This document shows positions 1 to 11,358 of a stretch of 64,000 nt of DNA, one piece after another (positions within the stretch are counted from its first letter, which is position 1; each line of letters starts with the position of its first letter). The notes beneath the pieces are model-generated. The model did not search any database and was not told where the DNA came from. It saw only the letters and a list, made by a program, of their open reading frames with translations. Source of the stretch: Phycomyces nitens (lineage: Eukaryota; Mucoromycota; Mucoromycetes; Mucorales; Phycomycetaceae); NCBI GenBank assembly GCA_022702545.1, contig JAHRBC010000006.1, forward strand, positions 2,728,001 to 2,792,000, written 5' to 3'. The position numbers and the translations under genes are program-made.

Positions 1-1806
1 CACAGCAGGAAGTCGCCAAGACCGAGGGAATTGCTACTGTTGAGACTCTCGGCTGCCTAGACGAAACAGTTGGCCAGAAACGAAAGACGCCTGCCAACGA
101 AGCCGGCTCAAAAGGCAAGCGCGTAAAGACCGCAAGCCAAAGAAAAGAGCACTTTGAAAAGAAGGGTTCTTGGAAGGCCAAGGAAAAGGAAGCATGGGGT
201 GTCAAGCGAGAGGTTGACCCCAACCAGCCAAAGGAGCCTCGTTATCCTAAGAAAAAGGTGGCCTTGCTTATTGGCTTTTGCGGTACAGGATATCAAGGAA
301 TGCAAATGTAAGATACATTAGGTTTCAGACAAAGAGAGATAGATAGACAGAGACAGAGACAGAGATATATATGAGTTGTTAAATTTCTTTAAAGGAATAA
401 GGACGCAAAGACAATCGAGGGTGCATTGTTTGATGCAATGGTAAAGGTTGGTGCGATTTCCAAGGCAAACTCGGAAGATGCTTCAAAGGTAATACACAAT
501 TTCATAAAATATCAGGCAACACAGATTAATCCGTGGCACAATAGATCAATTGGATGAGAACCGCGCGCACCGACAAGGGTGTCCATGCTGCTTGCAATGT
601 TGTTTCTTGCAAGATGGCCTTCCCAGCGGAGGATATGGCACCACTCATTAATGCAGAATTGCCTGAACAAATTAGAGTCTGGGGTAAGAAATTACAAGAA
701 AAAAAATTACCCTTGCATTATTCCAGCATTTGCTTATGTGGTGCATTTAGCCTACGTCCCCACCGCACGTTCATTCCACGCAAAGGTTGCATGCGACTCG
801 AGAATTTATGAATACTTGCTGCCTAGCTATGCGTTTGCTGCCCCCAAGAAATACATACTCACTGATGAACCAGTCTTGGATACCGATGTCATGGTTAGCG
901 GAGACAATGGCCAGACCAAGCGCTATGTTGCACGGAGTACGGCTGAAGAACTTGCTGCTCTGGATTCCTATAGAATCGATAAAGACACACTGGATAACTT
1001 TAGAGAGGCCTTGAGCATGTTTGTCGGCACCCACAATTTCCACAACTACACCATTGGCCGTAGCCCAACCGATAATAGCAGCAAACGCTACATTATGAGC
1101 ATCAAGGTCGCTGATCCCATATACATCAATGGCTGTGAGTGGCTGAGTGTTAAACTCCATGGCCAATCATTCATGTTGCATCAAATTCGAAAGATGGTTT
1201 GTAAGTGTCCAGGCAAAAATCACCATGGTCTAATCAGTATATGATTCTGTCTAGCCATGGCTATCCTGGCAGTACGTAGCAAGACACCACTAAAGATCAT
1301 TGAAAAGACCTTTGATAATGTGCGGATCAATATCCCAAAAGCACCAGCTGTTGGGCTCTTGTTGGAACGCCCGGTTTTTGATTCGTTCAACAGAAGTCTC
1401 CAGATGAAGGATGCCACATTCAATGCTGTTCGCGAACCAGTAGTATTTGATCCTTATCAGGTAGATGATCTTATCAGGAAAAACCACAAAGTTTATCTAA
1501 CCTCTCTTTCTGTTTATCAAGGATGAGATTGAGGCCTTTAAGCAGAAATGGATTTATAGCACAATTTTTGCAGCAGAAGCAGTTGAGAGAGGGTAAGATA
1601 TGCCAGGTAGAGAACAAAGGGTTACTAAGATTCTTGAAAATAGTTTTGATACATTCTTGCGAACTGTGGATTCTCATTTCGGTAACGAATTCAAGTACTT
1701 GAACTCTGACGGTGAGATCCCTGATGAGTGTATTGTATATACAAAATTCTCTGGCCAGACAAAGAAGAAGGATGATTCAGAGGACGAGATTGGAGCCGAG
1801 GTTTAG
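1..1806 (+). CDS. PUS1: tRNA pseudouridine synthase 1 (Pus1-like), 5' end cut by window
   Basis: TruA/Pus1-family enzyme that isomerises uridine to pseudouridine in tRNA and some other RNAs, in the nucleus or mitochondria. The reading frame is already open at base 3 (Lys/Glu-rich N-terminal extension), so the start lies outside the window. Seen: the first core strand ending LLIGFCGTGYQGMQM, the catalytic motif RTARTDKGVHA with its Asp at about 570, and HGQSFMLHQIRKMV followed by MAILAVRSKTP near the end of the core. Introns read cleanly at about 309–395, 489–548, 684–750, about 1201–1255 and about 1462–1524. The last junction, near 1592–1637, is unclear: the tail frame (…FLRTVDSHFGNEF…) does not join in phase by any ordinary GT–AG intron I could find, so the C-terminus is tentative. 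The acidic, charged tail ends at 1806. Family assignment is confident. Confidence 0.93.
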
Positions 1807-3700
1807 TGTATGGATTAAAACCATACTATTTAGTTGTACAAATCAATAGTTATCTTAGCAGAACATCATACATGATCAAATATTCAGTAATAACAAACCA
1901 TAATAATTTTTTAACGTATTGTATATGAATGGTACTATCAAGTATGGAGCTATATAAACAAGTGGCTCAAGTACTAGTCTCAAGAAAGTATTCTATGCAG
2001 CTGTGGATATTCTTTACTGGAACCCCAGTCAATGATGGACGTTTAATGAAAGCAATGTACACTTTTATGATTCCGTCTTGATCAATAATCTATCTAGTTC
2101 AATACGTCTTTTTGCAAATTATGTCTGTCTTGGGGTCCAAGAAAACTAGATTTTGGACAATGTATAGCTGCGTTTTTCTTTTGTTATACTATACAATTGA
2201 ACTGTATATTTGAAATATGCAAGTTTGAAAAAGTGGGGTTTTAATGGTGTTTTGGATATTGTAAAGGAGATAACTTGGGCTTTCAAAGAGGGTCTAATTT
2301 TTTCTAATAAAAAATAAAGATCTTTTGGATCATTACATAATATATAACCGTTTATGCTATATCACTTTATAGCATCAGCTATTGCATACAAAGCCATTAA
2401 TTATTCCCACGAGAAAGCATCTTGAGATCTGGTGCTGATATACCCCAGTAACCCTCAGCTTGTAATCCTGCACCCATGATATATTATAATACTCTCAAAA
2501 TGCTTTGTTTGGCATCTTTTTAACGCAAGATGTGTTCAGTGACTGTCAAGTATTTTATGTGTCCCTACTTCACCAACTCCTCCTTGTGTTCTGCGTGCAC
2601 GGACCAGTCGGGATCAACCAATAAATTAAACGATTGCCGTCCTTGGACTTTCTTTTCTTTTTTATTTCCAAGCTTTCAGGAACACTGATAAAGAACAGAC
2701 CTGGACCATCCTTTTCTTTAAATTGCTCAATTATACTCTTCTATGGCTGGTTACTCTAACAGCTCTCTATTCTATTTAACTCACGTACTGTTGTACAACA
2801 TTTGACATGATGTCTAATCAATTTAAAAGAACCAAGCAGATACTCTTTACTCTTTCATGCCTCTGCCAAAACCAGCAGTACTAGAAAATAATCTTTTAAT
2901 GATTGGTTTGCTGCATACAGTTCAAGTGCCTGAGCTGATAAACTTGCCTTGACATAATTCAATACGTTCAATCATAAAAAGAAAAACTGTAGACACACCT
3001 CTTTTTTTAATTATTATTTATTAAAAATAAACGAGTCTCATTGATCTTTATATTAACTCGCAGCCACTCTGAATTATCGCTTGCTTTCTTAGCCTACTAT
3101 ATGTAGAAACTACCTTTTGCTCTCTGCAGTTAAGTACTTTGGTTGTACGTGAGCATGATCATTCTCATTCATCCATACACTTGATGTACTATTACTTTTT
3201 TGGATACTGTTTGTAAAGGAACAGTACTCCCTTGACTCTGTCTGTAAAAAAAAAAGACATGACAAGCACTAGTTTTGGGCTAAATGGTAGAGGTTTATTA
3301 GGATCTTGCTGTAAAGTATTGGTAGGATCATCTATGGCTGTTGCTTTTGCAACTCTTAACAATATATCATGTGGGATTATTTATGTTCTCGCATGTCTCT
3401 TGAGACACAAGATACTTGTTTTATTGAAAAGTTCTATATTTCTGCTGCTGGATATATATTTAGAACAATGGTTGATACGTACAAGACGCATGGAATTTGG
3501 GAGACGACAAACTGGCAGTTAAGCGTCAAACGGCGCGCAATGTAGTAAACCAGGATGCTCCTATAGGGCAAAATTGCTGTTAACAAAATCGCACTGTTCT
3601 ATTGCTTGCTTGATCATTTCACTATTTTCCTTGGCCCACAAAAGTCTGGCTTTCTTGTCCTTTTTTTTTTAGAAGGGCACGGTTTGTGTATCGCAATACA
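1807..3700. other. Gene-poor AT-rich stretch
   Basis: No coding region that I can support. Open frames here (for example plus strand 3232–3522) lack recognisable domains, and the 3232 frame starts on a TTG rather than an ATG. The first part is presumably the 3' UTR and terminator of the PUS1-like gene. Confidence 0.5.
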
Positions 3701-5150
3701 GGATTTGAAGTCAAGTTGATTAAAAGAAAATAACAATGGTACTTTTACACACTTTGATATCCATAATAACAATTTCTAATCCGAGATGTTTACAAGTTAA
3801 ATCAATCCTCTATATGATTCTCTCAAGGTTTCCAGCGTCATTTCACCCATTTTTTTTAGGCTTTCTAGGTAATGAATATCCGTGCTGTCTAATACGTTTA
3901 GCAAACGGTTGTACATTCGATCTAGAAATTGTACCTGTGAATGCAATCTGTCCCAGAGATATACGATCTTTATGAAGAAAGAAAACATCCCAGTACTGGT
4001 GGTACTATTTTGTTATTCCGGAGGTCGTATGTTTTTGAGTAATTTATGGATAGAAAAAGAATTGTTCAAGACATCTTGGGAGTTTCGTCATCTTCATTGA
4101 CTGTACGGGACACAACTGGTTAGAACCATAGGCTAACAGAGCTAAAGAAGCTCTATTATTGATTTGGCGAAATATAAATGTTATCTTCAGTATTGGTATA
4201 AATGTTTATAACATCTGGTACCTTTTGATGAAAAGACAACAAATTTTGAGATCATGGAATAAGATGGGTACCCATTGAGAATATTGTAAAGAGATTAGCT
4301 ATTTACTTGCCCAATATAAATTCAGACTTACCAAAACTCGCACTTGCTACTATGGCCATGAGATTGACCACCTTTAAGCCAATTTTCTTTACCAGTCCGA
4401 CCTCACCAACCCAAGTGATCCATCTTGTCTTTTACAAATGACATTCTCACTACTTTGACTACCACTTTAAACAAATCCCCACACCACCTTCCCTATTATC
4501 TCTCTTGCTGTTACCATCGCTCCAATTTCCAACAATGATCTTTTATTTTATATCCAACCCACCTATCACACCCTACTCTTGGCTTTCCGTTCCCTAAAAG
4601 CCGCCAATCAAAACAGAAACCCTGCTAACCAGAGAACTAATCTAGGCTTCCAATATTAAAGACCACTTTGTAGAATTCACTTATTAATTCCTCCACGGCA
4701 ATCCCCACACACCTGTTCATGCTCAGTTTGTTCTATCCCCAATTCTCCCGCTCAACTTCTCTCCAGAACATTTAAAACCCCAAAAATAATATTAGAGGCC
4801 CCTTTATAAAAAAAAACTCGATGTGGCTACTCATTTGTATAATTGCTTTTTAGTACCAGAAATCTTTAAGACTGGAATAAAATATCCATACAAACAAAAA
4901 ATATATTATTACTTATTGTATGAGACAAGTGACTATGGTATATATAACTAAGCCTAGATATATTGGCTAAAAAGGTGGTTTATAAAGTAAATATCAATTC
5001 TATTATTTGTATATAATCAACAGGAACCGATAGATATAACAGGCTACTTTATCCTTGTAGGTTAATATCAAGGTACTAATAATTGCCAACGTAAAATATA
5101 TAAGATGTTTCAAAATAGTTTATTTGTGATAGTACATAGTCAAGTCAAGT
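3701..5150. other. Unassigned stretch with short open frames
   Basis: Contains a 63-codon minus-strand frame (3797–3988) that looks like a decayed helical protein fragment (…LWDRLHSQVQFLDRMYNRL…). It also holds a C-rich plus-strand segment at about 4360–4760 that is unlike its AT-rich surroundings. I recognise neither. Both could be remnants of mobile elements; there is no intact gene. Confidence 0.35.
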
Positions 5151-5154
5151 CAAG

Positions 5155-5480
5155 TCAATTTAAAGATGTTGGAAAATAATAGGGATTGTTTTCTTTTTTT
5201 GGTTTTTTGTTTTTTTGTTTTTTTTTGTTTTTTGTTTTTGGGTTTTGGGTTTTGGGTATTGATATTGGGATTTGATATTGGGATTTGATATTGGGGTTTG
5301 ATTTTGTTTTTGTTTTTGTTTTTTGATTGTTTTTTGCTTTTTGTTTTTGATTTGCTTTTGCTTTTGATTTTGATTTTTTTTTGGGTTTTGGTTTTGTTTT
5401 TTGATTGTTTTTGGTGTTTTCTTTTTTGCTTTTGATTTTTGTTTTTGATTTGCTTTTGTCCTTTGTCTTGGTCAATATTC
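5155..5480. repeat. T/G-rich low-complexity tract
   Basis: Strand-asymmetric tract built from TTTTTG and TTTTGGG words. It includes three to four TTTTGGG-like units at 5236–5260 and a 13-bp GATATTGGGATTT-type repeat at 5261–5300. On the minus strand it gives an artificial Lys/Gln/Asn-rich open frame. I treat that as composition-driven and not as a gene. Confidence 0.85.
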
Positions 5481-5489
5481 TTCTTCTGC

Positions 5490-5735
5490 TTCCATTCAAT
5501 CCTCATCTTCCTGCATCGCAGCAGCTTGGTCTTCGGGCTCTGCCACCACTCGGTCTTCCTGCACTGTCAAGGATCGGTCTTCCACTCTGATCAATGATGG
5601 CCTTTCCGCACGATTCAATGCTAGTCTTCTTGCGCCATTCAATCTAGGTCTTCTCTCTTTATCCAATCCAGGTCTTCTGCTTCATCCAACACAAAGTCTT
5701 CTCGCCTTGTTCGATCTTCGTTTGCTTTCTTTGTC
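5490..5735. repeat. Degenerate minisatellite with GGTCTTC core
   Basis: The motif GGTCTTC, or a close variant, recurs roughly every 22–32 bp (for example near 5528, 5549, 5575, 5623, 5648, 5673 and 5696) with loosely similar spacers rich in CTGC and CAAT. It reads as an old, diverged minisatellite. No gene is apparent. Confidence 0.6.
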
Positions 5736-5835
5736 CAATTTCATTTTTTTTGGAGTTTGATACTTGTCTTTTTACTTTGTTCATGTTCATTGTCAAATTT
5801 TAACGGATTCCGTACATTCCTTTTTTTTTTTTTTT

Positions 5836-6310
5836 TTTTTAAATGGTCGATAATTTGGAAACCAAGCCTCACAAGTGCCCTAGAGGAAAGATAATACATA
5901 TATATATATATTAGTACATGTTCTTCATCATAAATCACAAGAGATCAATAGGTACTTACAGTTCAAATTGTATAAAGGATGCTACCACCACTTTGACCAC
6001 CGAAGGCGTCTTTCGAGAGATCTTCCTTCTTGCGGAGGGCGCCTTTTTTTAGCACTCCTCCTTTTTTTTTAAAAAAAATGGTCGATAATTTGGAAACCAA
6101 GCCTCACAAGTGCCCTAGAGGAAAAATAATACATACATATATATTAGTACATGTTCTTCATCATAAATCACAAGAGATCAATAGGTACTTACAGTTCAAA
6201 TTGTATAAAGGATGCTACCACCACTTTGACCACCGAAGGCGTCTTTCGAGAGATCTTCCTTCTTGCGGAGAGCGCCTTTTTTTTAGCACTTCTCCTTTGT
6301 TTTTTTTTTT
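5836..6310. repeat. Tandem direct duplication, 235-bp unit
   Basis: Two almost identical copies of about 220 bp lie head to tail. The word ATGGTCGATAATTTGGAAAC starts at 5843 and again at 6078, an offset of 235 bp, and the matches continue to about 6060 and 6295. Each copy is preceded by a long T tract or A tract and ends in GCGCC followed by T-rich DNA. The two copies differ by only a few substitutions and small indels, so the duplication is recent. The homopolymer flanks would fit replication slippage or a retroposed short element. No coding potential is recognised. Confidence 0.9.
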
Positions 6311-6439
6311 TGTTTTTTTTTGATTGTTTGTAATTTCATTGCAATTCTTCTTTGAATTAAACTCATAATTGGATTCATAGGAAACGGCATTAATCTTGTC
6401 TTCAAACGCAGAAAGCAAACTTGGAATCGAATTCGGAAA

Positions 6440-6860
6440 TCCAACCTGGTATCAAACTCGGCATCGAACTTGGCGTTGAACTCGGAAATCCAACTTGACA
6501 TCAAACTTTGCCTTTGGACTCTGCACCAAACCACGCATCGGACCACACCAAACATTGCTTCGGACTTCACCTTGAGCCATACACTGGACTTTGCAACGGA
6601 CATAGCACTGGACCTTGCATTCAACTTTGCACTGGACTTGGACTTGAACTTGGCATTGGACTTTTGCAGGTATACATTTGAGATTTGGTTTTCGGGAGAT
6701 TGGGATTTGGTTTTTGGGAGATTGGGATTTGGTTATTTTGACTTGACTTGACTTGTTTTGTTTTTTTGTTTTGTTTTTTGTTTTGTTTTTTTTTGTTTTT
6801 TTTTTTGTTTTTTTTTTGGTTGGTTTGATTTGGTTTGATTTGGTTTGATTTGTTTTGACT
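6440..6860. repeat. Degenerate short-period repeats and T-rich tract
   Basis: From 6440 to 6670 a loose repeat of the type (A/C)TTGG(A/C)(C/A)TTG recurs and yields a plus-strand frame with an ALDLAF-like hexapeptide rhythm. From 6735 to 6860 a GTTTTTT tract passes into GATTTGGTTT repeats. Coding is unlikely. Confidence 0.6.
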
Positions 6861-7019
6861 TGATTTGGCTTGACTTTAATTAGCCTGAGGTGACTTGAAA
6901 GATATCTTGACTGGGGATCACAATCCTTGGCTGGATTTGTCATACTAAGAGAATATTGATAATGAGTATCCATGCTTGATTAGAGTTCGCCTTTTTATAT
7001 TACCTTGACTAGAAGTCTG

Positions 7020-7650
7020 TGTCTATGGTTTGGATTCCACCCTTTGGAATTGGCTTGGCAGTGGGTTAATACCCTTCCATGATCTCAGTCTTCTATAATA
7101 GTATTGCTGGTAAGTATTCAAGCTTTGCTAGAGTGAGCGGTTTAAAGCTACCTTAACCGTGGGCCTCTGCCCATGGTTTGTATTCCACCTTTTGGAAACG
7201 GTTTGACAGTGGGTTTATACCCTTCCTTGATTTCAGTCACCTGTAATCATATTGACAGTGAGTATTCATGATTAGTTAGAGCCAGCGTTCTGACTTTACC
7301 TTGACTGTGGGACTCTGCCCATGGCTTGGATTCCATCTTTTGGAACCGACTTGGCAGTGGGTCATTACCCTTCCTTGGTTTCAGTCACCTGTAATCATAT
7401 TGACAGTGAGTATTCATGATTAGTTAGAGCCAGCGTTTAACTTTACCTTGACTGTGGGACTCTGCCCATGGGTTGGATTCCGCCCTTTGGAATCGGCTTG
7501 GAAGTGGGTCTATACCCTTCCATGATCTCAGTCTTCTGTAATAATATTGATGGTGAGTATTCCAGCTTTTCTAGAGTGAGCAATCTAAAGCTACCTTGAC
7601 TGTGGGTCTCTGCCCATGGTTTGGCCCAACCCATTGGACATTTCTTGGTG
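7020..7650. repeat. Tandem satellite, about 148-bp unit, four copies
   Basis: Units begin with AGTGGGT at about 7060, 7208, 7356 and 7503, giving spacings of 148, 148 and 147 bp. A fifth, degenerate copy starts near 7650. Conserved internal words are CTCTGCCCATGG, the ATACCCTTCC block and TTACCTTGACTGTGGG. Copies 2 and 3 are nearly identical, while copies 1 and 4 form a second subtype, which suggests unequal exchange or a higher-order structure. No open frame runs through it. Confidence 0.92.
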
Positions 7651-7974
7651 GTGCGCAATCATTCCGAATTTGACAAAACTCCTTGGAATTTCCTTGATGG
7701 CATGTTGATACCCTTGGCTGGATTCAGCGCTTCGGAACTGTCTTGATAGTGGGTCATTACCCTGGGTTGGGCCCATATTCCTGAACTTTTCTTGACGGTG
7801 GGGGTCACCCAAGATTGGGCCTTACCCGAGGTTGTTGAACCTCGTTTGTACTCCTGTTCATACTGTGGGTATTTCGTGAACAGGAGTCTTTTTACCCCCC
7901 CTCGGCAGCATTTTGAGAGGGGGGTAACGGCATTTGCGGCATAGATAGAACCAAAAGGTTCTCCGGCAGAAGCA

Positions 7975-8190
7975 ACAGGACTACCAGTGGAAGGAGCAGG
8001 TCCACTGGTAGAAGCAACAGGTCCGCTGGTGGAGGCAACAGATCCACCAGCGGTAGCAACAGGGCCACTGGTGGGGGCAACAAGTCCACCAGTGGAGCAA
8101 CAGGTCCGCCGGTGGAGGCAACAGATCCACCGGCGGTAGCAACAGGGCCACTGGTGGGGGCAACAGATCCACCAGTGGAGCAACACAAAC
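7975..8190. repeat. 21-bp minisatellite, about ten units
   Basis: GC-rich array of the unit (A/G)GCAACAGRTCCACCRGTGG with variants. Most units are 21 bp, and two are 20 bp. A 21-bp unit could preserve reading frame and would give a seven-residue plus-strand repeat of the type ATGPPVE. The 20-bp units break the frame, so a present-day protein across the whole array is unlikely. It sits in a locally GC-rich island in an otherwise AT-rich region. Confidence 0.9.
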
Positions 8191-8199
8191 ACAAAGCAA

Positions 8200-8720
8200 C
8201 AGGAACTTACATTACAAAAAGGTGTGCCCTGTCCACCAGCAGAGAGTAATAAGGAAACCAGTAGTCCCCAGGCGGCAACCAGTGGTTAAAACGGAAGCAC
8301 AAACAGAAATGGGTCCTCACCCCACGAGGGTTGGACCAACGACGGCAGAAAGACCAGCCTGGTATTAACCACGACCCAACACAGGCATACAAGCACTGCA
8401 TTTGTGGGGAGCTTCGCCACAGGCGTGGAGTACCTCTGCCACAAGCAGAGGACAATACTCCTGCTCACTGGCCCTCTATAGGATGTCCTCTTGTGGATCC
8501 GCCTACCACAGGACAATCCTACCAGATGAAATGGCTTAGTTTGATTTGTTTCATGAAAAAAAACAGCACGCGTACAAAAGAAAAGGTACTTATCTTTACA
8601 ATGAGTGAGACGCCGCTTCACATACTCAGAGAATGAGGATGATCCTGAAAGGCCGTATTTCTGTATGTGATTCTTCCGCTTTCCACCAGAAGCGCGCCTA
8701 GTTTCTACCAGTAACCCGCA
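8200..8720 (+). other. GC-rich, coding-like but unassigned fragment
   Basis: This stretch directly follows the minisatellite and has protein-like composition. A plus-strand frame (about 8331–8633) reads with Cys and His pairs (YKHCICG…) and no internal stop, but I recognise no family. It may be the remnant of an element that carried the minisatellite, or an unrelated decayed gene. No start, splice sites or domain support a gene call. Confidence 0.25.
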
Positions 8721-9734
8721 TACCCCCCACTAGTGGCACAGAATGGGGCGCGTCTGAACAGGGCTCGTGTAGGTGGGCAACGGATATCGTCTTGAGCCAA
8801 AGGATTTGTGCAAGTGGGCACACGGTCAGAGTCTTGGAACCGACGGTTCACCATAGTTGAGGCAAAAATGGGATAAGAGAGAGAAAGAGAGAAAGAGAGA
8901 GAAACTAGAAAAACGCCCATTTTTATAGTTTCCCACACATTTTTGGTTTTTTTAGGGTGGAATTGGGTGACGTTTCTGTGGGAACTTTTCTAAGAAATGT
9001 TTCAATTCTTGCAAGTTTTTATTTTCTTAAAATCATGTGCTTTGAGCATATAATACTAAATAAATGGCCAAGAATCCAAAAAAAATTACAGCTCTCATAT
9101 AGTGAAGACCTACTCTCTTTAATTATATATATATAAAAAGCAGGCCAACATACACATATCTTCTAATATATATTTTATCGATATTCTATCAACCATAGCG
9201 TAGAGCTTTTACATTCTTATAAGTATGAAATAGTATTAAAAAAGAAATAAAAGAAGAAGAAAAACCTACCCAAATAATGCAACTCATGGGCTTTTATATA
9301 TAGTACGAGACCTTGCTAGCCATTAAACTGAGAACGGATTTTTTAACCAAAGATGAAAACCTAATAAGCGCTCTTTACAAAGTTGGTTATAGTTACTGTA
9401 ATTATAATCTGAGTATCTTACATTTGAAAATAGCGAGAAAGTACATATGAAACCAACAACAGGAAAAAGCGAAAAAAAAACAATGCTTAATTTTTAGTGT
9501 TTTGCAACACACTGAAAAAATTATTTCTATCTTACTTGTCGTCAGAGTGACACGTGTTGGAATTGTTGTATAGTGTAATTGTCCAAGAAGTATGTATATA
9601 TATTTTATATCAAAGTATTCTTATCCAACGATATGTAGCAACAATGGCAAATGATATCGCTCTTCAGGCAAGAATATTAGAGTAAAGTTTATACGACTTC
9701 TTTTATTAAAAGAAAAATAAGAGTAGAATTGTTC
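8721..9734. other. AT-rich spacer with a GA-rich tract
   Basis: A GAGAGAAA tract lies at about 8876–8903; the rest is AT-rich and shows nothing gene-like. Confidence 0.5.
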
Positions 9735-9738
9735 GTTC

Positions 9739-10143
9739 TGTCACGCGGTTTGTTGTCTTTAGACAAGAAGTGTCCAAGAAGATAGACGAAGAGAGAGAAA
9801 GAGTATAGAGAGAGAGAGAGAGAGAGAAACAGAGATTCTTGACACAGTATCCAATAATTCGTAGCTTAGCAAGCAAATAGAATTATTCTTCAGAAAGAGG
9901 TTTCGAATTTCAAAGTTAAGAGAAGAGGAGTTAAGGGTAGAATTGAATTGAATCAAATTGAATAATTTATTTCATTAGATCTTTGTTGGCATTTATATTA
10001 ATAAAAATGGAAGAAATCGGGAAAGGTTGCTTAGTAAAAATATGGAGTGCTCACTCTTGAAAAAGGGTGGCATGCCAATTGTTAAGAAGATGGTGTGCTT
10101 TCAGTACGGACAAAAGACGGAGAACCACAAACACGGCGTGACA
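9739..10143 (+). mobile_element. Solo LTR (405 bp) with 4-bp target duplication
   Basis: Begins TGTCACGCGG and ends GGCGTGACA, giving 8-bp terminal inverted ends TGTCACGC/GCGTGACA and the standard TG…CA limits of a long terminal repeat. It is flanked by the direct repeat GTTC at 9735–9738 and 10144–10147, which fits a target-site duplication. No second copy in the same orientation is nearby, so it looks like a solo LTR left by recombination. A second LTR of the same family lies inverted at 11359–11780. A GA microsatellite sits inside at about 9789–9828. The Ty3- or Ty1-type class cannot be told from the LTR alone. Confidence 0.82.
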
Positions 10144-10147
10144 GTTC

Positions 10148-11358
10148 TTTATTGAATGCTAACTTCCTGACTATTTATATGAAAAGTTATGAGATAGATT
10201 GCTAATTATATCTGGGTAAGTAAAATGTCAGGATGTCTTTGGAAAGGGGTGGTGTAAGCTCAGAAGGTAGAAGAGGTGATTTCGGGAAGGTAGAAATTGA
10301 AGTGAAGGTGACTTCGGGAAGATAGAAAATGAAAAAAGGTGACTTCGGGAAAGAAATTGAAAAGAGGGAAAGGTGTACTTGTGGTGGACAAAGGACGACC
10401 AGACAATCCTATGCTTCACAAGAGCATATAGAGCGAAGATAGCTACAAATTTGTTGAGGCAGTATTATATAAAGAGACTAGTGAGTCGAAGTTCGATCCC
10501 TCGAGATTTCCCACCAGACAGTTCAGAAGTAGCAGGGCATATATAATGTCCAGATATGACTCCAATAAAAATGAAGAGACTAGATGCTAATTGTCAGAGT
10601 TGTTGGCTTCAAGAGCTTTTAACCTCTTTGACTAAACACCATCTGCTTATGTGAAAATGGATCCATTGAAAAAAAAGATTGTGTAGTCTATGGTTTCTAC
10701 TGAGAAAAAATTGAAGGAAATATAGAAAATAAGAATAAAATACAATTTGGTTACTGTTAGTATTTTAGAAGAAGAGCAAAATCCAGGTACTTCCACAAGG
10801 AAGATTATTCAGACAGCTACCCCTAGTAAAGCTATCTTTATTAGCTATTAGAGCCGACTCCAGGTTCCAGACAGTCAATGAAAGAGATTGCTAATTGGCA
10901 AGCAGAGAGGGGAAAAAAGTCAAATACTATAGAGGGTGCTACACCAGCATCTTACAAAAGTTCAATTAGGAAAAATTGAGGACATAAACAGCGTATAGGC
11001 ACTAGTTGGCTAGGACACTTTTCAGAGTTACATGAAAACAGAAATTATAGTACTAGTAAAAAGAGTCATAAAGTACTCGGAAAGTAAATTACTGACATAA
11101 AATATTAAGCAAAGACAATACGGAAAAATGTGAATATAAAGTGGTAAGAGTCCGTCGTAGCTAGAGAAGACACTGTCAATTTCTTGGGATCCAGAAAAGC
11201 CAAATAACTAAATTTGTATAATAGACAAATTAGAGACTAAACATGACTGCAAAAACCTATTCAAAATTAATGATAAATGTGTATGTGTATAGCATCAGCA
11301 AATAGTAACCAGATATTGGTTTTGAAGTTAGCATTTCACTCAATTATTATATTTATAC
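10148..11358. other. Decayed sequence between two LTRs
   Basis: Purine-rich, stop-laden sequence with no intact frame. The composition hints at degraded retroelement (gag-like) coding sequence, but I cannot show homology. At about 11283–11350 there is a segment similar to 16555–16630, described separately. A tRNA-like 3' segment near 10487–10515 is discussed under rejected items. Confidence 0.35.
11283..11350 (+). repeat. Dispersed repeat, copy A
   Basis: About 65 bp align without gaps to 16555–16630: both read AGCAARTAGTAACC, then GAT(A/C)(T)GGTT, then ATTTCACTCAA, ending at TATAC. Here it abuts the start of the minus-strand LTR at 11359. It may be a fragment of another repeat family into which the LTR inserted. 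Confidence 0.6.

Noticed and set aside
5150..5506. Long Lys/Gln/Asn-rich open frame on the minus strand
   Set aside because: It arises from T-rich low complexity on the plus strand, is open in two overlapping frames, and has no domain or splice support.
7659..8199. Cys/Trp- and Leu/Pro-rich minus-strand frames over the minisatellite
   Set aside because: Three overlapping frames are open only because of the repeat unit; units of 20 bp break any single frame.
10487..10515. tRNA-like 3' segment with a T-loop word TTCGATC followed by TTTCCCACCA
   Set aside because: The T-stem has a mismatch, the spacing from T-arm to CCA is two bases too long, and no partner for the acceptor stem or D-arm lies about 70 bases upstream. 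Nuclear tRNA genes do not encode CCA. It might be a primer-binding-site or SINE trace, but I cannot support it.
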